Positions 24,901-39,900 of a DNA stretch of 64,000 bases are shown here, piece by piece. The stretch lies in NCBI GenBank assembly GCA_037042185.1, contig JAXQJY010000028.1:620001-684000 (forward strand). The letters are read 5' to 3'. Below the pieces are notes generated by a model, which saw nothing but the letters and a program-made list of their open reading frames with translations, was not told the DNA's origin and ran no database searches. The stretch's first letter is position 1. Every line of letters begins with the position of its first letter. The translations under genes and the position numbers were made by a program. The stretch is from Sordariomycetes sp. S80-01Y (taxonomy: Eukaryota > Ascomycota > Sordariomycetes).

Positions 24901-27900
24901 GAAAGCGGATCCTGTCCTTCAAGCGCAGCAGAGTAGAATCTAGCCAGCTCCTGACGCAAAATATCAACCGACCAACCATCTGAAACAATGTGGTGCATGG
25001 TGATGGAAAGTATATTGTCGTTCTCTGCAATGCGCAAAAGCCTGACACGCCAGCCAGGCTCCAAAGCGAGATCGAATGGGGCACTCTGCAGCTTGCGTAA
25101 GGTTGGCATGAAATCATCAGCTGACACGTTGATGATTTCAAGACCCTTGGCACTAGGAGGCTTGACGACCTGCAACCCAATGCCATCGTTAGATTGGAAG
25201 ACGGTGCGAAGAGTCTCGTGGCGAGTCTCAATAGCGCCAAGGGCAGTCTTGAGGGCATCCAAGTTCAGCTCTCCCTGGAGTCGTGCTGCCAGGGGCATGT
25301 TGTACAAGGAACTGCCTTCCTTTAGATTGAGCTGATCAATGAACCACAGACGTCCTTGGGCAAATGACTGCTCGACAGGGCCGGGGTGCTCGGTGTTGAC
25401 GCGAGGAATAGGCTTGTGCTCCTTTGATCCCTGGCGAACAATGGCAGCGAGGTCTGCCAGGACAGGGTGGTCGAAAACGTTTTTGACCGAGACTTGGGTA
25501 TCCAAGCGCCGGCTGACACGTGCGGCCAGCTTGGTGGCAATCAAGGAGTGACCTCCAAGATGGAAGAAGTTGTCGGTAACTCCAGCCTCCACACCAAGGA
25601 CCTCCACGAACTCTTCGCAAAGAGCGGCCTCGATGGCATCGCGGGGAGCCACGTGAACGGCTGCTGCCTTGCTGCGGGCGATGAGACGGGCTTCCTTTGA
25701 TAGGACGTTGCGATCTACCTTGCCGCTGGGGTTCACAGGCATCTTGTCCAGGACAACAATTCGGACAGGAATCATGTATGGCGGTAGCTGTGCCTGCAAC
25801 CTCTCGATGACCTGTGTTTCGATACGGCGCTTCTGCAATCTTTGGAGGGGCCGAGTTGTCAATGGACCCGCGGTTTCGGTATCTTCAGGGAAGTTGAAGA
25901 ACACGCGACTGCTGCTACTGGCTCCCTTGATGCGATGGAAGATAGCATCGAAGGCACCACTTTGAGATGCTTGGCGAGCCCAGCTAAGATCTACCCCAAA
26001 GCCGAACTCTTGAGCCAGCCTGGCGACTTGCCCGGTGGTGAGTGAAGGGCAAGCCCGTGCCTTCTCTCGGGCGTTGGCCAACCAGGCCATACCCTCTACG
26101 GCGTCCGGAGACGTGCTGTCAAGGGATTCCACAACGCTCCTCTCAACGATAGTATTGGCGAAAGTGATGTTGCCGACAGCGACGGTGGAGGCGTCGGGGG
26201 AATGCCGCAGCAGATGGCGAAGCTTGCTGTAATCCATCTCAGACTCCTTGAAGTCGACCCAGTCGTCCTTCTGAACTTGGTGGACCACTCTTCGAGACTC
26301 AGGAGCCTTGAGGTGCAGCACAGCTGTGTACCGGTAGGAGCTCAGTTCATTAATAGCTTCCATTTTCTTAGGCAAGATTTCGACGTGCTCAACTCGGGCC
26401 ATCTGTGAAGCAAGCTTTGTGAAGAATTGAGGGTCGACAAGGAGTTCCTCGTCTCGGTCTTCTAGCTCAAATATCTTGCGTCGAATCTCATCTTTAGTAG
26501 CCTTATCGCCAAGGGTAAACACAGCCCTCGACGCAAGGAAGTCTCTGTTGACAGTTTTGGATCGTATATCACCAAAGAACAAGCGCTCAACACCAGGGAA
26601 TGAGACAAGTGTCTCAATGAGGGTAGTCAAGTACTCGGGAGTAGGGAAGTACTGGGCGACCGAGTTCACAACCACATGCTTAGCGCGGAGGTCGGTGTAA
26701 GAGGAAACGTCTGTGGCCGTACCCAGATGCATCTGGACTTTTTCTGAAAGGTTGGGGATGGCCCTGGCAGTTTTGATGACAAGCTCGGCTGCCGACTTTG
26801 AAGGGTCCAGACCAATGTAGTTGCGAAGCCCATCGCCCAAGTTGAAAAGAATCATACCCGTACCGGTACCAACTTCGAAAACATCCCCGGCACCCTCACC
26901 ATCGAGGATGGCTTCCATGGTGTCGTCAAGCCATTCATTCATCTCCTTCTTGGGGATATCCTTTCCATCGTACATCGATGTCCAACCAATGAAATCTCTA
27001 CCAATATTGGTCTGGTCAATGGTGCCAATGTCTTCGTAACGGCTTGTTTCGAAATGGTCAGACCAAATTTGTACCTGACCACCAGATTCGGCAAGCTCTT
27101 CGTCGAGTGTGCCCTGTCGAGCAGTGATGAAACCCACCATCTCTGTTTCCTCGTTTTCATGCTTCTTCAGGGCGACTGCAGCATCGCCCACTCGGTCGGA
27201 TGAAAGCATTGCGTGCTCGACTTCTCCGAGTTCGATACGGTGACCCCTGATTTTGACTTGGCGGTCAATACGTCCGAAGAACTCGATTTGGTTGTCGCTA
27301 GGGCGGTATCGCACACGGTCGCCTGTTCGGTAAGCCCGAACAGGCTTGGCCCCTTGGATCGAAGCGTCCACGAATACGCCCTTGTTGAGTTCCGGATTAG
27401 TGTAGCCACGGGCAACACCATCACCGGTCACTACAAGCTCACCCATAACACCCGGGGATACGAGCCGCTGCTGAGTATCCATAACGAAGGCTCCGGAGTT
27501 GCTGATGGCCCACCCAATCGGGACACCGTTGACGAAAGCCTCGTTCTCGCCAACCTTGTAGAGGTTGCTCAAGACTGCATTCTCGGTGGGGCCGTAGGCG
27601 TTGTAGATGCCACATCCGACAAGCTTTTCAGCTGCGACAGCATCATGCCCATCAAGTCGATCGGCACCAATCCAGAGGTGATCCAGAGCGCTAATAGCTG
27701 AAGGGTTGTTGGCAAGACACTGCTTCAGTAGCAGGGACGGCAACATAGCAGCTCGGATATTCTCTCGTACAAAGAGATCACCCAGAGCCTTTGTGTCGAC
27801 GACAGTTGAATAGTCGATGCAGTAGACCGTGCCTCCGTTCAGAATAGCCGCGAAGATCTCCCAAACGGACAGATCAAAGGCTATGCTCATCAAGTGCGCA

Positions 27901-30900
27901 ATGCGAGCCTTCGGTGGAAGCATGCTGACGACATTGCTTTCCTTCACGAGCCTCACGATGCTTCGGTGCTCGATCATGACACCCTTGGGCGTTCCAGTTG
28001 AGCCCGAGGTAAAGGTAGTGTAGGCAAGGCTCGTAGCAGAAGGAGGAGGTACGTTGCCGGTGCTCAATTCTGTACTTGAAAGATCAGATCGATCTAGCAC
28101 TTGACTGATCTTGAGAATATCCACATCCGCTGTGGTGATGGCAGGAGCTTGGGTATCGCTTCCAATGAGCAATAGATTCTTCCCGGGGAGAGTGCCAAAT
28201 ATTGCTTCGAGGCGTGCAACTGGAGTCTTGGTGTCCAGGGGGAGGTACGCCAAGCTTGCCTTGAGGATTCCGATATAGGCCACTACTGTCTCGCAAGATC
28301 TCGGAGCGAAAACACCCACAAGGGTCTCGGGAGCAAAGCCCCTGTGCTGCCTAAGCCAGTTGGCAAGCTTGGTTGATTGCTGGTCCAATGCGGCATAGGA
28401 AAGTTTTGATGAAGAATCTTCAACCGCGATAGTGTTCGGAGAAGCCAGGACCTGCTCATGGAGAACATCAATGACGCTGGATTCGCGGGGGTAGTTTGTT
28501 CGGTTGATCTGTAGCAGCCCCTGACTTTGAATCTTCGGAACTCCATCGGACACAGGCAAGGTGTGCAGTGGAATCTCAGGCTCGTCCAGTCCTCGTCGAA
28601 GAACCTCATAGAAGACGCCAAGCATGGCTTCAACTGACTCAGCACCAAACAAGTCAGCCGAGTACATGATTGTGCCCGTGAGCTTCTCAGAGGACTCCTG
28701 GAATAGATGGAACTCCATGTCGAATCTAGTTGTTGCCGCCATATGAATAGGCTCGCATTGAGTCCCCTCCAAATCGATGCGTCCGAGACCTTCCTGGGAA
28801 TGGAACGCGAACATGAGCTGGACTAGAGGGTTTCTTGAAGTATCTCTAGATCCAGGTAGCAGGGCGGTGACAAGCTGTTCGAACGGAATATCCTGGTTAT
28901 CAAACGCGTCTGCAGCCGTCGATCGAACTTGACGGACAAGACTGCTAAAGGTAGTTTCTACGTCAATCTCGATCCTCATGCACTGCGTGTTGACGAAAAA
29001 GCCGATCATATCCTCCAGTTCGGGCCGGTTACGTCCTGCGATAGGCGAACCAACTGTAGCGTCTTGGGTACCGGTGAGTCGATAGTGTGTTATGCGGAAT
29101 GCGGCAAGTAGGACAGAGTATAAGGTAGTTTGGGCGGTCTTTGAGAACTGTTGCAGTCTCTTGTAGATGGCGCCATCAACCGTGACTGGAACCAGCCCTG
29201 CGTTGCCCGAAAGAATGGATGGTCGCGGGTGATCAGCCAAGAACTCAGCTGGGGCAGAATCCTTCAGCTTCGATGTCCAGTAGTTAAGCTGGGCCTCGTA
29301 CTGCTTGACTTGTTCAGTTCGCTGCCAGACAGAGAAGTCGCGGTACTGGACGGGCAGCGGTTCTACCGCAGACAATGGCTCCTGGTCGTGGATGGCAGCT
29401 GCGTAGAATTTGCTTAGCTCTTGGCGGAGAATGTCAATTGACCAGCCATCAGATACGATATGATGCATGATGATGGATAGGATATGATCATCGTCCCCAA
29501 CGCGGAGGAGACGGACTTTCCAGCCAGGCTCGATAGTGAGGTCGAACGACACTGTCAATTCTCGCTTTAAGCTGGTCAGCCAGTCCTCGCCCGCTGGTAC
29601 GTCCGTAGCAGTAAGCTCTTTGTACTGGCTCGGCTGAACGATCTGCATTCCTATACCATCTTGCTCCGAGAATGTCGTTCGAAGAGTCTCATGGCGCTGT
29701 TCCAGAGCGAACAAAGCCTTGCTCAATGCAGGGATATTCAGAGCACCCTTCAGTCGTACAGCAAGTGGCATGTTGTACCAAGTAGCACCGAGGTTCAGCT
29801 GGTCGAGGAACCAAATGCGTCCTTGGGCGAAGGATTGTTGTACGGGACCGGTAGATTCCAGCTTCGGAATGGCATGGTACGGTTCTGTACGCTGGCTGAT
29901 GACCGTCGCAAGATCGATAATCACGGCATTATCAAAGATGTCTTTGACGGAAATTTGCACATCCATCAGCCGGCTAACACGTGCGGCGAGCTTGGTGGCC
30001 ATTAAGGAGTGTCCTCCGAGGTCGAAGAAGTTATCGGAAATACCAACATCCAATCCCAGAATAGCAGTGAACTCCTTGCAAAGCAGGGCTTCCGTCTCGT
30101 TGCGAGGACTGACCACAACCCGGGGGCCCTTGCCCACCGTAGGGTCCAGGACAAGTTGTGCCAAAGCTTTCCGGTCTACTTTGCCGTTGCTGCTGAGAGG
30201 CATGCGATCCATCACAACAATTCGAGACGGTATCATGTAGGATGGCAAAATAGTCTTCAGCATGGCACGTAGACGAGATTCGATCTCCTGGTTGCGGTGG
30301 CGCTGCATCGGCTGGTTGGTGAGCAACCTAGCCTGCTTAGGCGGCTCTTCAAGAGGGAAGTTGAAGAGGGTCTTGCCCGTACGACGGTGGAATACCGCGT
30401 CGAAACCGCCTCGGAGGGAGCGTTGTCGTGCCCAGCTCAGCTCAACATTGAAACCAGCCTCTCGAGCGATGTCTTCAACCTCAGCAGCGGACAGTGCGCT
30501 GGCATTGGCTGCCTCGAGCCGAGCCGAGGAAATCCAGTCGGAGGTTTGCGCATCTTCAGACTCCGGTTTCGCCTCCAATGCCTCGACAATTTGTCGTTCG
30601 AATTTGAGCTTGGCATTGGGAATGTTGCTAACAGCCACGATGTCCTGGTCGGAAGAGTTTCGCAGATGATCGAGGAGGGCCGCGCGGTTCATGAGGTGAC
30701 CCTGGAAGTCGGCCCATGAGGAGGTCTCGATATTGTGGATTTGGGGAGATTGTCCGTGTGGCTGCTTCTTGTGAATCACGGCGGCAAAACGGTAGCAGCT
30801 CAATTCGTTCGTTGCCCTCATCTTCTTGGGCAAGATCTCGACGTGTGCGACGAGGTTTGGCAACCTACGAGCGAGAGCAGTGAAGTAAGCCGGAGAGATA

Positions 30901-33900
30901 CACAACTCCTCCTCAGCTTCCTCCACGGCCATCTGCTGCCGCTTGACTTCATCCTTTGTCACATTCGTTCCCAGCGAATGAAGGGCTTTACTTGCGGAAA
31001 ATTCTTCGTACAGTGCATACGAACGCAAATCACCGAGATAAAGTCTCTCCATACTCTCCATGTTTAGTACGGTCTCGACCAAGGCGGTGAGGTAGTCAGC
31101 ACTGGGGAAGTACTGAGCAACTGAGTTGACGATGGCGAAATCAGGAGAGTTCAGTTCATCGCCGAGCTTGTAGATATCGGCAGCAGTGCCTGTCTCGACG
31201 CGAACCCTTCCAGCGAGTGCAGGCTGCGCTTGCGCCATCTTCATGGTGAAGGCAGCGGCGCCAGCAGAAGGATCGACACCAAAATAGCTCCGTGGAGGGC
31301 TCGCAAGTCGAAACAGGTTGAAAAGAATCATGCCTGTACCGGTACCGATTTCAAAGGCGTTTGTGGGACATCCACCAGCTTCGATCGAAGCCATGGTGTC
31401 GTCTAGCCACTCGTTCATCTCGCCCAAGTCAATAGGCTGCCCGTCAAACATGGAGTTCCAGCCCATGAAATCTCTTCCCAGGTTTGAAGTATCGATTGTG
31501 TCGATGTCGGCATAGGTACTCGAGTCAAACAGGTCACCCCACGCCTCGACTTGGTTGGACTCTCCACCTTCGGTCTGGTCACCTGGAACAGGAGCAGCTT
31601 CCGCCGCATCATCCAGAGTGACAAAACTGACCAGCTCGTTTTCCAGTCCCTCACTCTCTTGAAGTAGAACAACGGCCTCGCTAAGCGTGTTGTCCCGCAA
31701 GATACTGTGCTCCACCTCGGCCAGCTCGATGCGGTGGCCTCGTAGCTTGACCTGGTGATCCATTCGACCAAAGAACTCGAGTTGCCCATCGCGCTGGCGG
31801 TACCGTGCTCGATCTCCAGTCCTGTAGGCTCGAACGTACTCTTCGCCCACCGCAACATCGACGAAGCGGTCATGGTTAAGCGAGGGATCTGTATAGCCCC
31901 TGGCTAGGCCATCGCCTGCCACGACTAGCTCGCCCATAACTCCGAGAGGAACCAGTCGCTGGTGAGAGTCCATGATAAACGCGGCCGAGTTGGTGATAGC
32001 CCGTCCAATGGGAACGCCGTTGACACTGGCCTCGTCGAAGGGCATAGCGTAGACAGTGCTGAAAGTAGTGTTCTCGGTAGGGCCGTAGACGTGGCAGAAG
32101 CCGCCTCCTGTAAGGTTGGACGCCTTTGCCGCGTCATTCGGGTTCATTCGCTCACCTCCAGCCAGAAGAATGTCTAGTCCGCTGAAAGTTCCGGGAGCTT
32201 CCTCGATGCGTTGCTTGAAGAGGGCAGTCGAAAGGAAAGCACCCTTGACACCTTCCTGGATAAAGGTTCGCTCAAGAGCTGCTGCGTCTAAGACGGTCAT
32301 GTGGTCAATACATACCACGGTACCACCATTGAGGAGCGGTGCGTAGAGTTCCCAAGTAGCTGCATCGAATGCCAGATTTGAAAGATGAGCTATCGGGGCC
32401 GCTGCATTTGTGCCAGTGAGCAGAGAAGTATTCTTCACTAAGCGCACAATACCACGGTGCTCAACCTGGACACCCTTGGGCTTGCCAGTCGATCCCGAAG
32501 TGAACATGACGTACGCCAAATCAGTGGCAGATGGAGGCGGTAACGGGAAGTCATCGGGCCTAGTCACGGCCGCCAGCACGTTCGGGATTCGCACAAACTC
32601 AACATCTGCGAGCTGAGTGGCTGGCTCTTCGGTGTCGGCACCAAGTAAGATCAGCTTATGGCCATCTAGGGCTGAAAGTATACTCTGCAGTCGCCCAAGA
32701 GGCACATTAACATCGAGAGGGAGATAGGCTAGGCCAGCCTTCAGAACACCGAGCAAAGCGACGACCGTGGGGCAGGATCTCGGTGAGAGCACGCCCACAA
32801 CAGTCTCGGCAGGAAGCTGTCGTTGAGCTAACCAAGATGCGACTTGGTCCGACTCTTGGTCCAGTTGACGATATGTGAGCTGACTCAAAGCATCCTTCAC
32901 GGCAATCTTGTTGCTGGACATGGCGGCTTGCTGGCGGAAGAGCTGGGGGACACTCATGTCTCGTGGGTAGTCTGATCGTCGCACTTGAGCAAGTCCCTTA
33001 GCATGAAGGGTAGAGAGATTGCGGGTAAGGGGCATCGTAGCGACATTCTCTTCCGGCTCCGCGATACCTCGCTGGAGCACCTCGAGGAAAATTGAGGACA
33101 GAGAGCTGATAGTCGCTGGATGGTAAAGTTGTTCGGCGAAGATGACCTGCCCAAGCATGCAGTCGTCATCTTGGAAAAGATGGAACTCGAGATCAAAGCG
33201 GGATGTCCGAGCACCTTGGAGAGGCTCGAACTCGAGTCCTTCAAGATCCAGCTTCCCAATACGTCTCTGAGTGTGTACCGCAAAGGTAATCTGAACCAAG
33301 GGGTTCCGGGCTAGATCACGAGCACCAGGTCGCAGCTCAGCGACCACCTTCTCGAACGGCACGTCCTGGTTGGCATGGGACTCTGCCGTTGTCTCAAGCA
33401 CGTGTTGAACAAGCTCGCCGAAAGACTTGTCTTCGACGTGAAGGCGGACGCTTTGCAGGTTGACAAAGAATCCCACAAGGCCCTCGAGCTCTTGACGGTT
33501 ACGGTTGGCAATGGGAACACCGATAGTAGCGTCCTCGGCACCAGTCAAGCGATAATGAGTAGCTCGGAAGGCTGCCATGGTCACGGCGAAGGGGGTTGCT
33601 TGATGCTTGTGGCAGAACCGCTGGAGATCCTGGTACAAGGACCCTTCAATGACGAGATCCTGGGCATCGGCTCTACCTGAGAGCATAGAGGGCCTGGGTT
33701 TGTCGCAAAGAAATTCGGCAGGCTGACTTCCTTCAAGCTGCTCGACCCAGTAGTCCAATTGCCTCTGGTGTTCCTTTACTTGCGCTTCTTGTCTCTGCCA
33801 GACAGCGAAGTCGCGATATTGGATTGGCAAAGGGTCCACCTGAGCAAGGGGCTGCTGACCCTTAACTGCCGCAGCATAGAATCCAGTCAATTCTCGCTGT

Positions 33901-36900
33901 AGCACGTCAACCGACCAACCGTCGGAAATGATGTGATGCATGACCATAGATAGCACATGCTCATTCTGGCCAAGTCGGAACAGGGCCGTCCTCCAACCTG
34001 GTTCAGAAGCCAGATTAAATGGAGTAGTGTGTTCGGTTTCAACAGCTTCCAGCAGGGCTCTCTCGTCGCCAGCGCCAAGATCGTGCACCCTCAGCGGCTT
34101 GGGATCAAAAGATTTAACCTTTTGCATATTGACGCCATCTTGCTGGAGGAATATGGTACGAAGCGTCTCATGCCTCTCCTCCAAGGCCCACAGCGCTGCC
34201 TGAAGCGCATCGATGTTGAGTGGCCCAACAAGTCGAGCGGCAAATGGCATCAAGTACCACAATGATTCAGTGTACAAGCGATCGAGGAACCACAGACGTC
34301 CCTGTGCAAATGATTGCTCAACCGGCCCCTGGTGATCGTTACGGGGAATGGGAACATAGGGTGTCGTTTGTTGAATACTCGCGCCCTCGAGTGCCTTCGC
34401 CAGGTCGGCAACGACAGGGTTGGCAAAAACATCTCGGACTGAGATGGCAGCACCCACTCTCTGGTTAATTCGGGACACCACTTGCATGGCCATGACGGAG
34501 TGTCCACCGAGATTGAAAAAGTTATCAGAAACACTGATTTGACGTCCAAGAACGTGCCTAAGCTCCTCGCACACAACGATTTCCATGTCAGTCTGAGGAG
34601 CTTTGGCAGAATCCTGCTCTTGGGCGGCCGTTGTGGAGTCAATGCGGACGCTGCTCAGTGTCCGCCGGTCGACCTTACCATTTGCATTCAAAGGCATATG
34701 GTCAAGCATGATGATTCTAGTAGGGATCATGTAGGCAGGCAAGGCCAACTGCAAGGCGGAACGAAGGTCGGTCTCCAGCTTCGAGGGGAGTAGCTGGGCC
34801 TTGATACCCGTATCATCTTCGTTGTCTATTTGAGCGGAGCTGTTGCCCTTCTCCAGCGTGACGAAGCAGACGAGATCTACGTTCCTCTCGGAGGAATCAA
34901 GCTGCACCATTGAGGTGACAGCGTCTCTGATGTCTGCGTGCTTGAGGATGGCCCTTTCTACTTCAGCCAGTTCCACACGGTAGCCACGGATCTTTACCTG
35001 ATGATCCATACGACCGAAGAACTCAATCTGACCATCACTTGGACGGCATCGCACACGATCTCCGGTGCGGTAAGCTCTAATCATCTGGCCGCCAATCTCG
35101 GTGCGGATGAAACGGCCCTCGTCAAGAGTAGCATCGGTATAGCCACGGGCAAGGCCATCTCCTGCCACAACGAGCTCGCCCATAACTCCGGGAGGGACAA
35201 GCTGCTGTTGCTGGTTCATGACAAAGGCCGCGGAATTGCTCACCGCCTTTCCAATGGGCACTCCGTTTACCAGACCATCGTGTTCTTTCTCGTTGATACC
35301 ATAGATTGTGCTGAGAATGGTGTTTTCCGTGGGTCCATAGGCGTTGTAGACTTGGCCTCGAATCCTGGCCTGTGTCTTCTGTCCATCTCGGCTATCAAAT
35401 CGGTCTCCAGCTGCGAATAGAACATCAAGCCCAGCCAGAGCCTTAGAAGAGCTGGCAAGACTTTGTTTGATGAGAGCGGGCGGAAGCATAGCTGCGTTGA
35501 TAGAGTCGCGCTCGAACGCCAGCTCGAGCCCCTTGCTGTCTAGGGCTGTGTGGTAATCAATACAGACCAAGGTTCCTCCATTCAACAGCGCTGCGTAGAT
35601 CTCCCAGGATGAGGCATCAAAGGCAATGTTGGAGATATGGGCAACATTTGCAGCTTCTGGCTGATTCTTCATGACATTGCTCTGCTTCACAAGTCGAACA
35701 ATGCTCCGTTGTTCGACCATGACACCCTTAGGCTTCCCGGTCGAGCCCGATGTATACATGACATACGCGAGACTGGTAGCAGAGGGCCGGGCAGTGTCCT
35801 CTACTTGCATTAGACTCTTTGTGCCGTTAGTGAAGCCATTAGCCCTATTGATTGATCCATTGGTGTAGCCATCTGAGTGGCTCTTCGTGAAGCCGTTCAT
35901 CGTGCCATTGACGTGGCCATTCGGTGACCCGCCGGTGCGACCGTTCATGGAACCGTTCGTATGGCCGGTGGCATAGCCGTTTGTATGACCGTTGGCATGG
36001 CCGTTGGCATGGCCGTTGGTATGGCCGTTGGTATGGCCGTTGGCATGGCCATTCATATGACCATTGGCGTGGCCATTCATATGACCATTGGCGTGGCCAT
36101 TCAGTGACCCATTAGTGCAGCCATTGGTCTTCTGGGGAGAGGCAAGAATATTGCGAATGAACGCCGTTTCCAATTGGACAAGCGATAGCTCAGGAACGGG
36201 CACGCTATCGCCAAGCAGGACAAGTTTGCGTCCGGGAATTTCGACGAGGATGGTCTGAAGGCGGGTGACTGGAACATTGACGTCCAAGGGTACGTATGCC
36301 ATATTGGCCTTCAAGATACCCAGGAAAGCAGTGATAGTTTGGCAGGACCTAGGTGCGAGGACGGCAACTAGCGCTTCTGTGGGGAGATTTTGCGTCTTCA
36401 GCCAGGCTGCAAGCGCGTCTGACTGCTCATCAAGCTCGGCATATGTGACCTGAGCGCCCGTGCTATCCTTAACGGCGGTCCTTTGGGGATAAGCCGCCAC
36501 CTGGGCTTGGAACACATCAATCACACCAGAGTTGCGAGGGTAGTCGGTCTTCTTTATGTCCAGCAGACCCATCTGACGGAGCTTGGGCAGACCATCAGTC
36601 AACGGCATTGTGTTGATAGAGGTACTAGGCTCTTCAAGCCCCCGACGCAGCACTTCGTGGAAGACAGTGAGCATGCTTTCGACCGTTTCCTTCTTATAAA
36701 GTTCCTTAGCGAAGACCACAGTTCCTTCTAGGCGATTCATTTCCTGGAACACATGGAATTCCAGGTCGAATCGGGTCGATGGCGACAGTGGCAGTTTCTT
36801 GGTCTCCAAGTTGTCGCCCAACTTGAGGTTACCAAGATCTTGCTGTGAGTGCACAGCAAACATGAGCTGTACTAGCGGGTTGCGCGAGGTATCTCGAGAT

Positions 36901-39900
36901 CCTGGCAGCAGAGCTGAGACGAGGCGCTCGAAGGGTATATCTTGGTTCGCAAAGGCATCTGATGCCTTCGCTCGGACCTGCCTGACCAAGCTCTCAAATG
37001 TGTCCTCTTCGACCTCAAGTCGCATACACTGTGTGTTGACAAAGAAACCGATCATTTGTTCCAGTTCAGGACGGTTTCTGTTCGCGATGGGTGTGCCGAT
37101 GGTAGCATCACCGACACCGGTCAGGCGGTAGTGTGTAGCTCGGAACGCCGCTAGCAGAATCACAAATGTCGTTGCCTGGTTCATGCGCGAGAACCGCCGT
37201 AATCTCTGGTACATAGGGCCTTCAATGGAGAAATTTACGGCACCAGCTTCACCGGACAGGACCTCCGGGCGTGAATAGTCAGTAAGGAACTCCGCGGGGG
37301 AGCTGTCCGCCAGCTCTCGGCTCCAGTACTTGAGCTGTCTGTCGTGTTCAGCTTTCTGCTCAGGCTGTCTTTGCCAGACTGAGAAGTCGCGGTACTGGAT
37401 GGGAAGCTGGTGGAGGAAACGCGGTGATGTTGGGTCCTGGCCGTTCAAAGCGGCCGAGTAAAAGCGGCTAAGCTCCTCCCTGATTACATCAACGGACCAG
37501 CCGTCAGTGATAATGTGATGCATAACGATGGAAAGGATATGATCATCCTTGCCCAGTCGCAACAAAGCGACCCTCCAGGCAGGCTCAGATGACAAGTTGA
37601 AACGGGCGTTCTGATGTTGCTCGAGGATCGGGAGATAACCGCCCTTGCTAGAGGGAGGTACGTCAATGATCTTCAGATCCGGTAGACGCAAGTCATGTAC
37701 AACTTGCACGCCGAGACCTTCCCTCGTCTCGAACGTAGTGCGCAGAACCTCGTGACGAGTTTCCATAGCGGAGAGGGCACTGGAAAGAGCTCGGATATTA
37801 AGGGGTCCCGTGAGACGCGCGGCGAGTGGCATGTTATATGAAGCTCCAAGTCTAAGTTCGTCCAAGAACCACAGTCGGCTCTGGGCAAAGGATTGCTCGA
37901 CGGGGCCATGGTATCGTGCTCTGGGGATGGGCTTGTGAGGCGTAGAGGATGTTCGGATGGCGGCTGCAAGGTCACCAAAGACTGGGTTATCAAAAACGTC
38001 CTTGACGGAGACGTTAATGTTTACCCGGTGGCTAGCGCGAGTTGTTAACTTGGTAGCCATAAGCGAATGGCCACCGAGCTCAAAGAAATTGTCGGTAACA
38101 CCAACATCTAATCCCAGTACCTCAGCAGCCTCCTCGCAAATAATAGTCTCTATCTCGTTGCGAGGAGCCACAATCGTACGCGGTGCATCATCGACAACTG
38201 AGCCGATTGAGAGAAGCCCCAAGGCTTTGCGGTCAACCTTGCCGTTGGGGTTGAGAGGCATCTGGGACAGAACAATAATACGCGACGGCACCATGTACAG
38301 AGGCAGATTTGCACGTAGGATGCTGCGCAGCTGCCCCTCGGCTGGGGAGGAAATGATTTGGAATTGTGTCTGGTTGGCGTCATTGCCGCCAGGTGTCGAT
38401 GATGTCGTAGCCGAAGAGCTGTCGGAACTTGTTGTGACGAAAGCAACGAGGCGGAAATCCTGTTCATTGTCCTCGTCTTGCTTCAGCAGAGTGACAGCGT
38501 CTCGGACGTTATCCTGAGCAAGCAGAACACCTTCAACCTCTGCAAGTTCGACGCGGTGTCCTCGAATCTTGACTTGGTGATCCATGCGGCCAAAGAATTC
38601 AATCTGGCCATCCTTTGGTCTGCACCGTACGCGATCTCCAGTTCGATAGGCTCGCACAGGCTGCTGTCCGTCACCGAGCTGTAGCTGGACGAAACGGTTG
38701 GCTTCCAGAGACTTGTCAGTATAGCCTCGCGAAAGTCCGTCTCCAACTACGACCAGCTCTCCCATGACGCCAGCTGGAACAAATTGCAGTTGCTTATCCA
38801 TAACGTATGCACCAGAGTTGGTCACAGCCTTGCCGATGGGCACACCGTTGGCAAAGTTCTCCTCCGGCTCCAGCCTGTACACGGTACTGAGGATTGTGTT
38901 CTCGGTAGGCCCGTAGACATTGTAGATGCCGCCCTTCACCAGAGCTTGGGCCTTGATCGCATCCTGGCTATCAAATCGATCGCCACCAATCAAGAGGAGG
39001 TCCAGGTTTTGGACTGTTGAGGGAGCACTGCCCAGGCACTTTTTCAGGACAGCGGGCGACAGGACGGATGCATGGATCTGTTCTTTCTCGAAAACAGCTT
39101 GCAAAGCCCTGCTATCCAGAACAGTGTGGTAATCGATGCAGACCAGCGTTCCACCGTTCAGTAGCGACGCATAGATCTCCCAAGCGGAGGCGTCAAAAGC
39201 TGTGTTTGACAGGTGCGCTACGTTTGCTGCGGGAGGGAGTAGTTCAACGGTGTTGCTCTTCTTGACCAGTCTGACAACATTCCGGTGCTCCACCATGACA
39301 CCCTTGGGTGCACCAGTCGATCCGGAGGTGAAGATGGCGTAAGCAAGGCTAGTCGCCGATGGTCTCGCGCTCGGCTGCGCTCCATCTCCTCCATAGACCA
39401 TGGCTTCGATCGGCACCAGGTCAATATTAGGGACGGAAAGATCCGGAGTTTTCATATTGGTGCCAAGAAGTACGAGCTTCATCCCTGGGGCCGCTGCAAG
39501 GATTGCCTCGGTACGTCCAGTAGGCACATTAGTATCGAGGGGAAGATAGGCCAGGTTTGCCTTGAGAATACCGAGGAACGCAGCGATCGTTTCACAGGAT
39601 CGAGGAGCGTAGACGCCAACGATACCGTCAGCGGGGAACTTGCCCTCCAGCCAGCGGGCGATTCTGTTCGACTGCTGGTCCAGTTCTGTGAAGGTTAGCT
39701 GAGACGACGCGTCTTTCACCGCGACGCGCGTCGGGAACAATGAAACTTGCTCCTGGAATACCTGAGGAATACTGGAGTTACGAGGGTACTCAGTTCTCCG
39801 CATATCAAGCAGCCCCTTACCGTGAAGCTTGGGGATTTCATCGGTCAATGGCAGAACAGACACACGAGTCTCTGGCTTTGCCATTCCCCTCCGCAGGATC

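Noticed and set aside
35924-36115. Plus-strand open frame rich in Arg, Trp and His, and a spaced-repeat look that might suggest a CRISPR-like array
   Set aside because: It is the reverse of the in-frame NGHx coding repeat of the synthetase. There are no unique spacers and the host is a fungus.
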